Origin: Roseovarius aestuariivivens
Lineage (GTDB): Bacteria; Pseudomonadota; Alphaproteobacteria; Rhodobacterales; Rhodobacteraceae
Direction of reading: 5' to 3'
DNA length: 64,000 nucleotides
Assembly (NCBI RefSeq): GCF_004761875.1
Contig: NZ_SJEY01000002.1
Span: 186,001 to 250,000, forward strand
The position numbers and the translations under genes were made by a program. Under the pieces are notes generated by a model. It searched no databases, was not told where the DNA came from, and saw only the letters and a list, made by a program, of their open reading frames with translations. How positions within the stretch are numbered: the first letter of the stretch is position 1; each line of letters opens with the position of its first letter. Positions 35,542-45,228 of this stretch are shown here, piece by piece.

Positions 35542-36597
35542 TTACGCCGGTCCGTTTGCGGCAGATCGAAGTCGCATCACTGCCCATCTTGCCGCATCGG
35601 CGACCGCCGCATCTTCGTCGTCGCAGAGCGCCTGCACCACTGGCAAAAGTCGCGGCAGGCCCGAATTCCCGATCGCGTAGGCGACGTTACGCACGAACCG
35701 ATTTCGCCCGATCCGCTTGATCGGGCTGCCGGAAAACCGCGCCCGGAACGTGGCATCATCGAGAGCAGCAAGGTCTTCCAGTGCCGGCGCTTTCAGATCG
35801 TCGCGTGCATGGTACCGCAACTCTTCCGCGCGGGTCGCGAACTTGTTCCAGGGACACACGGCAAGGCAATCATCACACCCGTAGATACGATTGCCGATCC
35901 CGGGCCGGAGCTCTTCGTCCACGGGCCCTTTATGCTCGATCGTCAGGTAGGAAATGCAACGCCGCGCGTCGAGCTGATAGGGCGCGGGAAAGGCATCGGT
36001 CGGGCAAATGTCGAGACAGGCCCGGCACGAGCCGCAATGATCGACTTCTGCCGGATCAGTGTCGATTTCGAGCGTCGTGAACACCGACCCGATAAAGAAC
36101 CAGCTGCCCAAATCGCGGCTGACCAGATTGGTATGCTTGCCTTGCCAGCCAAGGCCCGCCGCCTCGGCCAGCGGTTTTTCCGGCACCGGCGCGGTATCGA
36201 CGAACACCTTCACCTCGCCGCCCGCCTCGGCGATCAGCCAGCGCGCCAGACGTTTCAACCGTTTCTTGACCACGTCATGGTAATCGCGATTGCGGGCGTA
36301 AACCGAGACTGCGCCGCGATCCGGCTGATCCAGAAGGGCCAGCGGGTCCTCGGACGGTCCGTAGTTTTCGGCCAGCATGATCACCGAACGCGCCTCGGGC
36401 CACAGGACCTGCGGCGCGCCACGCCAATGCGTGCGTTCGGCCAGCCAGCCCATCTGCCCGTGATATCCCCTGTCGAGAAAAGCCGCCAGGCGCGCGGGAA
36501 CGTGACCCACATCCCAGGGCCGGCAGACGCGGCAGGCGGAAAATCCTTCCTCTTGCGCCTGCGAAATCAGTCTCTCTTTCAGCCGATCAGTGCTCAT
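35542..36597 (-). CDS. queG: Epoxyqueuosine reductase
   Basis: QueG reduces epoxyqueuosine to queuosine in tRNA, using cobalamin and two [4Fe-4S] clusters. The 351-residue product has both ferredoxin-like cysteine sets, [16 protein letters not shown] and [16 protein letters not shown], and a C-terminal HEAT-like region ([17 protein letters not shown]). The ATG at 36597 (MSTDRLKE) is preferred to one seven codons earlier. The glutathione S-transferase gene lies upstream in the same direction. Confidence 0.93.
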   Translation of the reverse strand: MSTDRLKERLISQAQEEGFSACRVCRPWDVGHVPARLAAFLDRGYHGQMGWLAERTHWRGAPQVLWPEARSVIMLAENYGPSEDPLALLDQPDRGAVSVYARNRDYHDVVKKRLKRLARWLIAEAGGEVKVFVDTAPVPEKPLAEAAGLGWQGKHTNLVSRDLGSWFFIGSVFTTLEIDTDPAEVDHCGSCRACLDICPTDAFPAPYQLDARRCISYLTIEHKGPVDEELRPGIGNRIYGCDDCLAVCPWNKFATRAEELRYHARDDLKAPALEDLAALDDATFRARFSGSPIKRIGRNRFVRNVAYAIGNSGLPRLLPVVQALCDDEDAAVADAARWAVMRLRSAANGPA

Positions 36598-36648
36598 TCC
36601 GGCGAAATCACGCGGCAAGCGCCACTTTGGGACGCCCGCGCCCTCGCC

Positions 36649-37314
36649 CTAGAAATCGAGATCGGCATAATGCGTCGGCTGCGGAAATCCGGGCACCTGA
36701 TCTGCCAGGATGCCACGGAAAGCCGGACGAGATTTGATCTTCGCGTACCAGTCCTTGACGACCTCGCTGCGGTGCCAATCCACGTCTGAGATGTAATCGA
36801 GGCTCGACAAATGGGCCGCAGCGGCGAAATCCGCTAGTGTCATCACGTCACCCGCCAGCCATCTGCGCCGGTCGAGCAGCCAGGCCATGTAGTCGATATG
36901 GAATTTGATCGCCTTGGCACCGGCCTTGACGTTGCCGCTGTCGGGAAAACCGAGGCCCATGACCTTTTTGTTGACCCGCTCGTAGAGCAGTTTGGAGGTC
37001 ACTTCGCTGTGGAACTTGTCGTCGAACCAGCTGACCAGCCGCCGCACCTCGTACCGGCCCTCGTGACCTTTGGGCATCAGCGGCGGTTCGGGATGCCGTT
37101 CTTCGAGATATTCACAGATCGGCGTACTTTCCGACAACGTCATGTTGTCCAGACGCAGCACCGGGACCTTGCCCGCCGGATTGCGCCGCAGAAAGTCGGC
37201 GTCGCGTTCCCAGTAGCGTTCCTCGACCAGCTCGCATTCGATCCGTTTCTCGGCCAGCACCAGCCGCACCTTGCGGCAGAACGGGGACAACGGAACGTGG
37301 TAGAGCTTGGCCAT
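36649..37314 (-). CDS. Glutathione S-transferase family protein
   Basis: A 221-residue GST. The N-terminal thioredoxin-like domain has VPLSPFCRKVRLVLAEKRIE with the active-site Ser/Cys region and the cis-proline segment GKVPVLRLDNMTLSEST that binds glutathione; the C-terminal helical domain follows. The start at 37314 (MAKLYHVP) fits the family better than the ATG seven codons upstream. It is 51 bases upstream of queG. Confidence 0.9.
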   Translation of the reverse strand: MAKLYHVPLSPFCRKVRLVLAEKRIECELVEERYWERDADFLRRNPAGKVPVLRLDNMTLSESTPICEYLEERHPEPPLMPKGHEGRYEVRRLVSWFDDKFHSEVTSKLLYERVNKKVMGLGFPDSGNVKAGAKAIKFHIDYMAWLLDRRRWLAGDVMTLADFAAAAHLSSLDYISDVDWHRSEVVKDWYAKIKSRPAFRGILADQVPGFPQPTHYADLDF

Positions 37315-37384
37315 AAAAGAATTTCCGAGCTTCATTGCAAAAAGGGTCGTGTGCGCTTCTCAATGCCCGGATTGCGCGGCCATT

Positions 37385-38110
37385 TCAATCCTCGAAACAG
37401 GCCGCGCGCCCATCGCGGCGGATCGTGGCCGCTCCGTCCATGATTTGTGCCGCACGCCGCCGGACAAAATCTCCTGGACGGCTCGCCGATCGTTCCTTGG
37501 GGGCGGGCAGGATCGCCGCCAGCCGCGCCGCCTGATGATCCGTCAGCGCCTCGGGGCCGACCCCGAAATAATGCCGCGCCGCGGCCTCGACGCCAAAGAT
37601 GCCTTCGTCGAATTCCGCCACGTTAAGGTACACCTCCAAGATGCGCCGCTTGGACCAGATCGCCTCGACCGCAGGCGTGATCGCTGCCTCCAGCGCCTTG
37701 CGAAGCCAGGATCGCCCGTGCCAGAGATAGACGTTCTTGACCACCTGCTGGCTGAGCGTGGACGCGCCGCGCGCGCCGCCATCCTCGATCGCGGCGCGGA
37801 TCGCGCCCATGTCGAACCCCCAATGCAGGCAGAAATTCGCATCCTCGGCCGCCACGACCGACCGGGCCATGACCGGCGCGATGGCATCCATCGGCACCCA
37901 CTGGTGATCGATCTTGCCCAACCGGGCGGTCTCTTGCTTCATGTAAAGCGTATCCGGCGGGTTGAAGACGCGATGTGCGGTCACCGTGCCCAACACGATC
38001 ACGACCGCCAGGAAAATGAGCCGCAAGGTCCAGCGCCGCAGCCAGTGGACCGGCGCGGTGATCCTGTCGGCCAGCGACGGTCGGTCCTTGGTCTTGCTCG
38101 TCTTCGCCAT
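37385..38110 (-). CDS. mtgA: Monofunctional biosynthetic peptidoglycan transglycosylase
   Basis: A 241-residue family GT51 enzyme that polymerises lipid II into glycan strands at the inner membrane. One N-terminal membrane helix (LIFLAVVIVLGTVTAHRVF) is followed by the five family motifs, including AAEDANFCLHWGFD with the catalytic glutamate, GASTLSQQVVKNVYL and RRILEVYLNVAEFDEGIFG. No transpeptidase domain is present. The ATG at 38110 is chosen over one 14 codons upstream. Confidence 0.95.
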   Translation of the reverse strand: MAKTSKTKDRPSLADRITAPVHWLRRWTLRLIFLAVVIVLGTVTAHRVFNPPDTLYMKQETARLGKIDHQWVPMDAIAPVMARSVVAAEDANFCLHWGFDMGAIRAAIEDGGARGASTLSQQVVKNVYLWHGRSWLRKALEAAITPAVEAIWSKRRILEVYLNVAEFDEGIFGVEAAARHYFGVGPEALTDHQAARLAAILPAPKERSASRPGDFVRRRAAQIMDGAATIRRDGRAACFED

Positions 38111-38169
38111 GCGCGCAGCTATAGCGTCGGTCCTTGCCCGCAAAAAGCGCAAACTGCGCGATCATACCC

Positions 38170-38451
38170 TCAGCGATCGTAGCGTTTCGCAAGATCCTCG
38201 GTGTCCCCCATCGACGCGAGCTTGAGCTCTCGGATCATCCGGATGGTCGGCTTGAGACAGAAAAAGACCGAGCCGATCACGAAAAGCCAGATCGCGGGGG
38301 TTTCGTGATCGGGCCAGAGAAACAGAATCGAGCCGATGAGGAACGAGAGCGCAGCCAGAAAATCGACGGCGGTGTGGACAAGCTCGAAAAGCGCGTAAAG
38401 CCGGCGTGTTTCGTCGTTCCGGTCCCGGTTCTGACTCGAGAAAAGGGTCAT
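38170..38451 (-). CDS. YrhK-like small membrane protein
   Basis: A 93-residue protein with two predicted helices (LVHTAVDFLAALSFLIGSIL and AIWLFVIGSVFFCLKPTI). The FCLKPTIRMIRELK and MGDTEDLAKRYDR segments match YrhK-domain proteins as remembered. Function is unknown. It lies between the BLUF and mtgA genes, all on the minus strand. Confidence 0.75.
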   Translation of the reverse strand: MTLFSSQNRDRNDETRRLYALFELVHTAVDFLAALSFLIGSILFLWPDHETPAIWLFVIGSVFFCLKPTIRMIRELKLASMGDTEDLAKRYDR

Positions 38452-38515
38452 ATGCGTCTCTAATCCGGCTGAACTCTGGTCATTCCACGACGATGGCAGG
38501 CCGCCACCAGCGGTA

Positions 38516-38932
38516 TCAGGTTTTGCGGGGCGGCACGATCTTCTGCGCGGCCAACCGCTCGAAAAAGCCTATTACCTCGTCCTCGGTCGCGCGTTCGATG
38601 GCACCGTCGCGCACCTCTTCGATGGTCCAGACCCAGCTTTGCGCAGGGTCGTCACGCATGGCCCAGCCGGGAAACAGCCGGGTCTTGATCGGCCGGTCCA
38701 AGAGCCGCCGCGCCTCTGTATGGCGGTCATCCTGACGGATGCGGTCATAGCACTCCTCGACCGCCGCTTCGGGGCCTTCAAGCATTTGCAGGTATAGATC
38801 GGCCCGGCAGATTAGCGCGCCGGTGATGTCGTCCCGCGCATTGCACCGCCGCGCATCGAGCAGGATCCCTGCCAGCATGGCATCGTCGAAACCGAAGGGG
38901 CGAGAGGCGTAAACGAGTTGCCTGAGGGGCAT
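38516..38932 (-). CDS. Stand-alone BLUF blue-light sensor protein
   Basis: A 138-residue short BLUF protein. The key flavin-pocket residues are all present: Y8 (LVYAS), N31 (RRCNARDDITG), Q49 (YLQMLEG), and W90/M92 (FPGWAM). BLUF domains bind FAD and change hydrogen bonding on blue light. No output domain is fused, so signalling must be through a partner protein. It lies 85 bases downstream of pheS. The final 30 residues form a helical tail. Confidence 0.9.
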   Translation of the reverse strand: MPLRQLVYASRPFGFDDAMLAGILLDARRCNARDDITGALICRADLYLQMLEGPEAAVEECYDRIRQDDRHTEARRLLDRPIKTRLFPGWAMRDDPAQSWVWTIEEVRDGAIERATEDEVIGFFERLAAQKIVPPRKT

Positions 38933-39017
38933 GGTGAGCTTCCTTTTTCGGCAGTCTACGCCGCGCGACGCGTCACGTCACCTGTAGGGTGCGCTTCAGC
39001 GCACCCTGCTCGGCATT

Positions 39018-40091
39018 TTATCGGCTGAGGCCCCCATGCAGCGTGGGCACGTCGAGCGAGGCGAAGCCGTAGTGCCTCAGCCAGCGCAGGTCGGAATCGA
39101 AGAAGGCGCGCAAATCGGGGATGCCGTATTTCAGCATCGCGATCCGATCGATCCCGAGGCCGAAGGCAAAGCCCTGCCATTGGTCCGGGTCGATATTGCC
39201 GGCCTGCAGGACCTTGGGATGCACCATACCGCTGCCAAGGATCTCGAGCCAGTCGTCGCCTTCGCCGACCTTGAGGGTGCCGTCCTCCCACGAACAGCGG
39301 ATATCGACCTCGGCAGAGGGTTCGGTGAAGGGGAAGTGCGAGGCGCGGAAGCGCAGGTCGACATGGTCAACCTCGAAGAAGGCTTTCACGAATTCTTCCA
39401 GTACCCACTTGAGGTTAGCCATTGAAATATCACGATCAATTGCCAGCCCCTCGATCTGGTGGAACATCGGTGTGTGGGTCTGGTCATAGTCCGCGCGGTA
39501 GACGCGGCCGGGGGCGATGACGCGGATGGGAGCACCCTGTTCCTGCATCGCGCGGATCTGAACCGGGCTGGTATGGGTGCGCAACACATGCGGGGGGCGG
39601 TCGTCGCCTTCGGCGCGGTGGATGTAGAAGGTGTCCATTTCGGCGCGGGCCGGGTGGTGGCTGGGGATGTTGAGCGCGTCGAAATTATACCAGTCGGATT
39701 CGATCTGGGGGCCTTCCGCCACGGCGAAGCCCATATCGGCGAAAATCGCCGTAACCTCTTCTGTTACTTGGGAAATTGGATGGATCGTTCCCTGCCGCCG
39801 ACCGCGTCCGGGCAGGGTGACATCCAGCCATTCGCCGCGCAGGCGCTCGTCGAGCGCGGCGTCCTCCAGCCCGGCTTTCTTGGCGGCGATGGCGGAGGTG
39901 ATCTCGTCCTTCAAAGCGTTGAGCTTCGGCCCCATGACTTGCCGTTCTTCGGGCGTCATCTTGCCCAGCTCGCGCATCTTGAGGGCAACTTCGCCTTTCT
40001 TCCCAACGGCTTGCACACGCAGATCTTCCAGCGCGGCCTCGTCCGAGGCCCCGGCGATCGCCGTCAGATACTTGTCTCGCAGATCGTCCAT
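39018..40091 (-). CDS. pheS: Phenylalanine--tRNA ligase alpha subunit
   Basis: PheS is the catalytic subunit of the alpha2beta2 synthetase. The 357-residue protein has an N-terminal coiled-coil ([20 protein letters not shown]), class II motif 2 ([15 protein letters not shown]), [15 protein letters not shown] and motif 3 ([14 protein letters not shown]). The ATG at 40091 is part of a TGATG overlap with a 40-codon frame upstream. A longer frame from TTG at 40181 starts inside a palindrome and is unlikely. pheT is not adjacent in the window, and rpmI-rplT, its frequent neighbours, are 6.4 kb away on the same strand. Confidence 0.96.
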   Translation of the reverse strand: MDDLRDKYLTAIAGASDEAALEDLRVQAVGKKGEVALKMRELGKMTPEERQVMGPKLNALKDEITSAIAAKKAGLEDAALDERLRGEWLDVTLPGRGRRQGTIHPISQVTEEVTAIFADMGFAVAEGPQIESDWYNFDALNIPSHHPARAEMDTFYIHRAEGDDRPPHVLRTHTSPVQIRAMQEQGAPIRVIAPGRVYRADYDQTHTPMFHQIEGLAIDRDISMANLKWVLEEFVKAFFEVDHVDLRFRASHFPFTEPSAEVDIRCSWEDGTLKVGEGDDWLEILGSGMVHPKVLQAGNIDPDQWQGFAFGLGIDRIAMLKYGIPDLRAFFDSDLRWLRHYGFASLDVPTLHGGLSR

Positions 40092-40213
40092 CACTTTACC
40101 CGGGCTGACTCCTGTCCCGCGCGGGTTACCCCGCCTGTGCGCTTTGCGCAAGTCGGCGGTTTGACCGGGTGTTTTGTACAAATTGCAGCACCTCTCAAAG
40201 GGCGTTTTTCCAT
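40091..40213 (-). CDS. Possible 40-codon leader ORF overlapping pheS
   Basis: An ATG immediately after TTTGTACAAA opens a frame of 40 codons ([10 protein letters not shown]...) ending in a TGA that shares a base with the pheS ATG (TGATG). Residues 11-17 read ICTKHPV, matching FCTKPPV at the same place in the frame before leuD. No clear ribosome site is seen. Termination-coupled initiation at pheS is possible. Confidence 0.3.
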   Translation of the reverse strand: MEKRPLRGAAICTKHPVKPPTCAKRTGGVTRAGQESARVK

Positions 40214-40223
40214 TTTGTACAAA
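40172..40223. promoter_or_regulatory. Paired TTTGTACAAA palindromes, copy 2 (upstream of pheS)
   Basis: TTTGTACAAA occurs at 40173-40182 and again at 40214-40223, centres 41 bp apart, the same spacing as copy 1 before leuD. Read on the minus strand, the two copies share the palindromes, the ATG after the first one, an AAAC four to five bases later, TGA near the middle, and the AAAAC after the second. Confidence 0.6.
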
Positions 40224-40343
40224 TATCGCGCAACGCGTGCGGGCCGGTGTCCCGGTCCGTCATTCTGCGCGGCGAACCACCCCTCTTGACCACGCGCAGC
40301 GGAGGCTGCGCAAATCGGGCCTCAAGCTGAACCAAGCGCGCGA

Positions 40344-41252
40344 TCACGGGCTGGGCAGAATGAAATCGGGCGTGATGCCGGTTTGCGCCATGGCCTCTGC
40401 CGGGTCCTGGCCGGCGAGAAAGCCGTAATCAGTGACCAGCGCGGAGGCGACGCCGGCGGTTTGCGCGCCGAGGATATCGGTGTGCAGGCTGTCGCCCACC
40501 ATCAGGATGCGGGATTTCGGGATGTCGGCGGACAGCCGGGCGAAGGCGATATCGTAGATATTGGCGAAAGGCTTGCCGAAAAATTCCGGCGTGATGCCGG
40601 TGCGGTCGGCCAGCCTGTGGGCGAAATGCCCCGGTTCGAGCGAAAAGCCCTTTTCCCGGGGGGCGACGATATCGGGGTTGCCGACGAAAACCGGCCGGGG
40701 ACGGGCGATCAGCGCCTCTTCGAGCAGGGTTTGGCGGGTTTCGGTCCAGGTTGCGCTGCCGATCATCAGGAAGATATCGGGCGTCTCATAGGCCGCGGCG
40801 TCGTCCCGAAGGCGGACGTGATCCAGCGCGTCGAATTCCGCGGCAGGCATGCCGTCGCTGACCATCAGGCCCCATCTGCGGCCAGTGCCGGCACCCACCG
40901 CCGCCGCAAGCGCCTTGCGGCTGGTCACGACGTCGTCGTCGGCGAAATCGTAGCCGAGCCGCGCGTATTTCTCGAGCAACCGGTCCTGCGGGAATCCGGC
41001 CGCGTTCGAGACGACGAGCACGCGTTTGCCCATCTCCTGCAGTGCCGCGATACGGTCGGGCACGCCGGGGATCGCGGTTTCCCCTACGTTCAGAACGCCG
41101 AAGGCATCGAGGAAGAAAGCGTCGAAATCCCTGGCAAGCCCTGCCAGCGTATCGACCCTGCGCGGGGCGGAGGTGGCGGTGACCGGGTCGGGCAGACGAT
41201 GGCGCGCCGCCTCGTAAGCCGCGAGCGCCTCCTGCGCCGTCATTGTTGTCAT
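40344..41252 (-). CDS. HAD-superfamily class IIA hydrolase
   Basis: A 302-residue phosphatase of the NagD-like subclass (TIGR01459 type). Motif I is FFLDAFGVLNVGETAIPG, motif II VVSNAAGFP, and the late motif MVGDSLHTDILGAQTAG binds magnesium. Its ATG overlaps the stop of phnE (ATGA), so it is translated with the phosphonate-type importer. The natural idea is that it dephosphorylates an imported phosphate ester or a metabolite derived from it. Confidence 0.87.
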   Translation of the reverse strand: MTTMTAQEALAAYEAARHRLPDPVTATSAPRRVDTLAGLARDFDAFFLDAFGVLNVGETAIPGVPDRIAALQEMGKRVLVVSNAAGFPQDRLLEKYARLGYDFADDDVVTSRKALAAAVGAGTGRRWGLMVSDGMPAAEFDALDHVRLRDDAAAYETPDIFLMIGSATWTETRQTLLEEALIARPRPVFVGNPDIVAPREKGFSLEPGHFAHRLADRTGITPEFFGKPFANIYDIAFARLSADIPKSRILMVGDSLHTDILGAQTAGVASALVTDYGFLAGQDPAEAMAQTGITPDFILPSP

Positions 41253-42064
41253 ATGATCGCCCCACGAACCTTGGCCGAGACCCATTCGCTGATCACCACG
41301 GCGCAGAGAATGACCAGAAGGATCATGCTGACCTGAGGCCAGGCTAGCACGTTGAGCGAGGCCGAAAGCTGAAGCCCGATGCCGCCCGCGCCGACGAGGC
41401 CCAGAACCGTGGATTCGCGGATGTTGATATCCCAACGGAAGACCGCGATGCCGGCGAAGGCGGGCAGGACTTGCGGCACGATGCCGTAGGCCATGACCTG
41501 CCAGCGCGAGGCCCCGGTGGCGGTGATCGCCTCGACCTGGCTTTCGTTGATTTCCTCGATCGCCTCATAGAGCAGCTTGGCGCAGAACCCGATGGACCGG
41601 ATAGCGATGGCCACGACGCCGGCAAAGACGCCGGGGCCGATGATGGCGATCAGCAGAAGCGCCCAGATCAGCGAGTTGATCGAGCGCGTCGCAACGATGA
41701 TCAGAAGCGCAATCGGACGAATGAAGAGCCGCGACGGCGTGGTGTTGCGCGCGGCAAGAAAAGCGACCGGCACGGCAAGACAGAGCGAGATCAGCGTTCC
41801 CAGCGTGGCGATGTTGAACGTGTCCCAGATCGGGCGGCCGAGCTGCGTGATATAATCCCAGCGCGGTGGCGTGGCGCGCGACCAGATATCGTCGGCGATG
41901 CGGGGCGCATCCCAGACGAAAAACCACGTCGTGGCGTCAGAGATCCTTTGCCAGCAGAACAGAAAGACCGCGACCCCGAGAAGCCAGCCGAACCAGCGCA
42001 GAAGCGCCTGACCGGTCGTGCGCCTGCGCCAGACCGGCGCGCCGTTGACGTCGAGCACCGGCAT
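41249..42064 (-). CDS. phnE: Phosphonate-type ABC transporter permease (second PhnE)
   Basis: A 271-residue inner-membrane permease of the PhnE class, with the EAA-like loop EINESQVEAITATGASRWQV and the VGAGGIGLQL ending typical of PhnE. It follows the first phnE with an overlapping start at 42064 and is in turn overlapped by the HAD gene. The two PhnE proteins probably form a heterodimeric channel. Confidence 0.92.
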   Translation of the reverse strand: MPVLDVNGAPVWRRRTTGQALLRWFGWLLGVAVFLFCWQRISDATTWFFVWDAPRIADDIWSRATPPRWDYITQLGRPIWDTFNIATLGTLISLCLAVPVAFLAARNTTPSRLFIRPIALLIIVATRSINSLIWALLLIAIIGPGVFAGVVAIAIRSIGFCAKLLYEAIEEINESQVEAITATGASRWQVMAYGIVPQVLPAFAGIAVFRWDINIRESTVLGLVGAGGIGLQLSASLNVLAWPQVSMILLVILCAVVISEWVSAKVRGAII

Positions 42065-42879
42065 TACTGCACCCTCGCGCGGATCACGCCGGAGAGGTAT
42101 TCAAGCATCATGACAATCCCGATGATCAGGATCAGGATGGCCGCGGCGGTGTCGTATTCGTAGCGGTCGAAGGCGGTGTTCAGGGTGGCGCCGATGCCGC
42201 CTGCGCCGACCAGGCCCAGGATCGCGCTTTCGCGGAAATTGATATCGATGCGGTACATTGACAGACCCACGAGGCGCGGCATGACCTGCGGCTGGACGCC
42301 GTAGTTGATCCATTGCATCCACCGCGCGCCCGATGCGCGGATCGCCTCGGCCTGCACGCGGTCCATGGCCTCGATATCTTCGGCGAGAAGTTTGGACAGG
42401 AACCCGATGGTCGCGAACGAGAGCGTCAGGAACCCCGCGAGTGGGCCGAAGCCGAAGATCGCCACCAGCAGGATGGCGACGATGATTTCCTGCAAAGAGC
42501 GGCTGATGGCGATGATTGCACGACAGATCAGGTAGACCGGCAGGGGGGCGATGTTGCGCGCCGCGCCGAGGCCGATGGGAATCGAGATCGCGATACCGAC
42601 CACGGAGGCCGCCACGGTCATCACCACGCTTTCGACAAGCCCGTCCCAGATATCGCCCCAGCGCGACATGAAATCGGGCCGGGTGAAGGACAGGATGAAC
42701 TGCCAGCCGCGATCCAGCCCTTCATAGACACGGCCCCAATCAACCTCGATCGTGAGAACCGCCATGACCATGTAGGCCGCAAAGCCCGCGACCAGACCCC
42801 AGCGCAGAACCGGATGGCGGACCAGCGGCGGCTTTCGCCAGCCCTTGCCAAGCATGTCGTCCAGTTCGCGATGACTCAT
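42064..42879 (-). CDS. phnE: Phosphonate-type ABC transporter permease (first PhnE)
   Basis: Also 271 residues, related to the next gene but clearly different. The EAA loop is [19 protein letters not shown] and the C-terminal region has [11 protein letters not shown]. It overlaps phnC by four bases upstream (ATGA). No C-P lyase (phnG-L), phnW or phnX genes occur in the window, so the imported phosphorus compound is handled elsewhere or by the HAD enzyme. Confidence 0.92.
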   Translation of the reverse strand: MSHRELDDMLGKGWRKPPLVRHPVLRWGLVAGFAAYMVMAVLTIEVDWGRVYEGLDRGWQFILSFTRPDFMSRWGDIWDGLVESVVMTVAASVVGIAISIPIGLGAARNIAPLPVYLICRAIIAISRSLQEIIVAILLVAIFGFGPLAGFLTLSFATIGFLSKLLAEDIEAMDRVQAEAIRASGARWMQWINYGVQPQVMPRLVGLSMYRIDINFRESAILGLVGAGGIGATLNTAFDRYEYDTAAAILILIIGIVMMLEYLSGVIRARVQ

Positions 42880-43679
42880 TGCGCGGCCTCGACCGGTTCG
42901 GGCGCGTCTTCGTCAGCCTTTTCGATGGTCGCTTCCCAGTCTTCCTCGCCGTAGATGGTGGTGAGCACGTCCGGGGTCAGGGCATCCGGGGCGCCGTCGA
43001 ATTCAATTGCGCCGAAACGCAGGCCGACAACGCGCTGAACGAACATCTGCGCCAGGGCGACGTCGTGAATGTTGATGATGGCGGCAAGACCGCGTTCGCG
43101 ACAAAGCTCGGTGATCAGGCGCATGATCTGGCGGCTTGTCTTGGGGTCGAGTGACGCTGTCGGCTCGTCCACCAGAAGAAGCTTGGGGTTCTGAATGAGC
43201 GCGCGGCAAATCCCGACGCGCTGGCGCTGGCCGCCCGAAAGCTCGTCGGCGCGTTTGTCGGCCATGTGAAGAAGGCCCACCCTGTCGAGCAGGCGGAACG
43301 CCTCGTCCACGTCCGACTTGGGGTATTTGCGCAGAAAACTGCGCCAGAACCCGACATAGCCCAGACGGCCCGACAGCACGTTTTCCATTACGGTCAGGCG
43401 CTCGACAAGCGCGTATTCCTGAAAGATCATGCCCATCGCGCGGCGCGCGCGGCGCAGGGCGCCCGTTCCGAGGCGCGTCACCTCGAGGTCATCGATCCAG
43501 ACCTCGCCGCCGGTGGGTTCCACCAGCCTGTTGATACAGCGGATCAGGGTCGATTTGCCGGCGCCCGACGGCCCGATCAGGGCCACGACCTGCCCTTTCG
43601 GCACTTCAAGGTCGATCTCTTTCAGAGCCTTGTCGCCGGTCTTGTAGGTTTTCGTAAGCTTGTTGAGGCGCAGCATCAT
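42876..43679 (-). CDS. phnC: Phosphonate-type ABC transporter ATP-binding protein
   Basis: A 267-residue ATPase with Walker [11 protein letters not shown] (36-45), signature [17 protein letters not shown], Walker [13 protein letters not shown] and an H-loop in [10 protein letters not shown]. These and the [13 protein letters not shown] stretch are PhnC hallmarks. The ATG at 43679 (an ATGATG pair) is taken; the frame stays open to 43895 without a ribosome site. It lies 61 bases after phnD. Confidence 0.93.
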   Translation of the reverse strand: MMLRLNKLTKTYKTGDKALKEIDLEVPKGQVVALIGPSGAGKSTLIRCINRLVEPTGGEVWIDDLEVTRLGTGALRRARRAMGMIFQEYALVERLTVMENVLSGRLGYVGFWRSFLRKYPKSDVDEAFRLLDRVGLLHMADKRADELSGGQRQRVGICRALIQNPKLLLVDEPTASLDPKTSRQIMRLITELCRERGLAAIINIHDVALAQMFVQRVVGLRFGAIEFDGAPDALTPDVLTTIYGEEDWEATIEKADEDAPEPVEAAQ

Positions 43680-43740
43680 GATTTCCCGCGTTTGCCCGAG
43701 CGGCAGGGGCCGGACCGGCCCCCGCCCAAAGGCGCAAAGA

Positions 43741-44715
43741 TTACTCGCAGGCGTAGCTGACGTCGTTGGCCGCGTCGATCTTTCTGATGACTTCCCATTC
43801 CTGCTGATACGTGATCGGAATGAATTGCGCTTCGCCGTTTTTGGAGAACTCTTCTTCCAGCGAGGTGCCTTCCCACTCGAACTCGAAGAACGCATCCTGG
43901 ATCGCCTGCTGGAGGTCCGGCGTGAGGTTGTAGACGACGCCGTAGCCCGTGGTCGGGAATGTCTGCGACTTGTAGATCGTCACCAGTTGATCCTCGGAGA
44001 CCACATCGCGCGCCAGCATCCGCGCCTTGACCGAATTCGCAATCGAGGCCGCGGGATAGTCCTTGTTGGCGACGCCCAGGATCGAGTTGTCATGCTTGCC
44101 GGAATAGACCGGTTCGAAATCGCGCTCTGCGACCATGTCGAAATCGCTTTTGAGGATCGCCGAGGGCGCCTTGAAGCCCGAGTTGGACGTGGGCGAGGTG
44201 AAGGCGAGCTGCCCGCCCTTGATGTCCTCGACTTTTTCGATGCCGCTTTCGGGATGGGTGATGATTTCCATCTCGTAGCCGTAAGAGCCGTCTTCACCCG
44301 CCATGATCGTGAACGGACGGAAGCCTGCGCAATTCACCGCCAGGGGGTTCGAGCCGGTGTTGAAGCCCGCAATATGCAGACGGCCCGAGCGCATCGCCTC
44401 GATCTGAGCCGCGTTGGACTGAACCGGGAAAAAGACGATCTCCTTTCCGGTCTTCTCGCTGAGAAAGTCGAGAAAGTCGGACCATGCCTCCTTGTAGACC
44501 GCCGGATCCTCGACCGGGGTGTACGCGAAGATCAGCGTGTCGGGATCCATGAGCTGGCTGGCGTCGGTCGGGATATCGGCAATCAGATCCCCGTCCTCGT
44601 CACAATAGCGATCGTCCAGGGTGCCGCGTTCGCAGTCTTGGGCCGTCGCAGCGCCGGCAAGCGACATCATGGCAATCGCCGATGCTCCGACAAGGAGCCT
44701 CAGATCGGTGTTCAT
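43741..44715 (-). CDS. phnD: Phosphonate-type ABC transporter substrate-binding protein
   Basis: A 324-residue periplasmic binding protein with signal peptide ([20 protein letters not shown], cut after ATA). Family segments: [53 protein letters not shown] (the phosphonate-group loop). It has a GGGAGGA ribosome site. The ligand may be a phosphonate, phosphite or small phosphate ester. First gene of the phnDCEE-HAD operon. Confidence 0.92.
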   Translation of the reverse strand: MNTDLRLLVGASAIAMMSLAGAATAQDCERGTLDDRYCDEDGDLIADIPTDASQLMDPDTLIFAYTPVEDPAVYKEAWSDFLDFLSEKTGKEIVFFPVQSNAAQIEAMRSGRLHIAGFNTGSNPLAVNCAGFRPFTIMAGEDGSYGYEMEIITHPESGIEKVEDIKGGQLAFTSPTSNSGFKAPSAILKSDFDMVAERDFEPVYSGKHDNSILGVANKDYPAASIANSVKARMLARDVVSEDQLVTIYKSQTFPTTGYGVVYNLTPDLQQAIQDAFFEFEWEGTSLEEEFSKNGEAQFIPITYQQEWEVIRKIDAANDVSYACE

Positions 44716-45228
44716 TACGTATCCTCCCTTACGTGAGACCCTTTGGGTCCCGAATATTTTTTGGTTCTCGCGCGTCAGGTCGCGACGCGGCCACCCTACG
44801 TGCTGGACCACCGGCGGCGCAAGCTGGAGCTCTGGCGATCTGCAGACAAAAGAGTCGAAGCGGGCCTTCCCTGCTTCTGAGAGGGCCGGTGGAACGACCG
44901 TGCACCCGACGCAGGGATGCCCGTCAGCGAAGTGCGGGACAAACCGGGACGGAGTCGCGAAACGTTCCGTTCAAACGCCTCATAGGTGCATTTTTGCGAT
45001 TCGGCGGCGCGGGTTCGGACCGCATGACGTGACGTGCCAGGCGACGTCGAACCGAACCGCAGCCACGCAAGGCTCCGAGTATCACAACCTACCCCGGAAG
45101 CTTGCGCGGGGTTACACCTTATGCGATTTTTATCCTTTAATTATTTGACCTTAGCGCCTTGATGACCAAGACATTGCGGCAGGAATGTGGCACGGCTCTT
45201 TACATAATATCCATTGATTGAGAGAACG
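44716..45228. other. Intergenic region with divergent promoters, no gene seen
   Basis: A 513-base gap between phnD and the broken VPLPA-CTERM gene. Short open frames here have no ribosome site or recognisable motif. The AT-rich part near 45110-45215 probably contains the promoter of the plus-strand gene; phnD transcription should begin near the other side. No clear Pho box was recognised. Confidence 0.45.
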
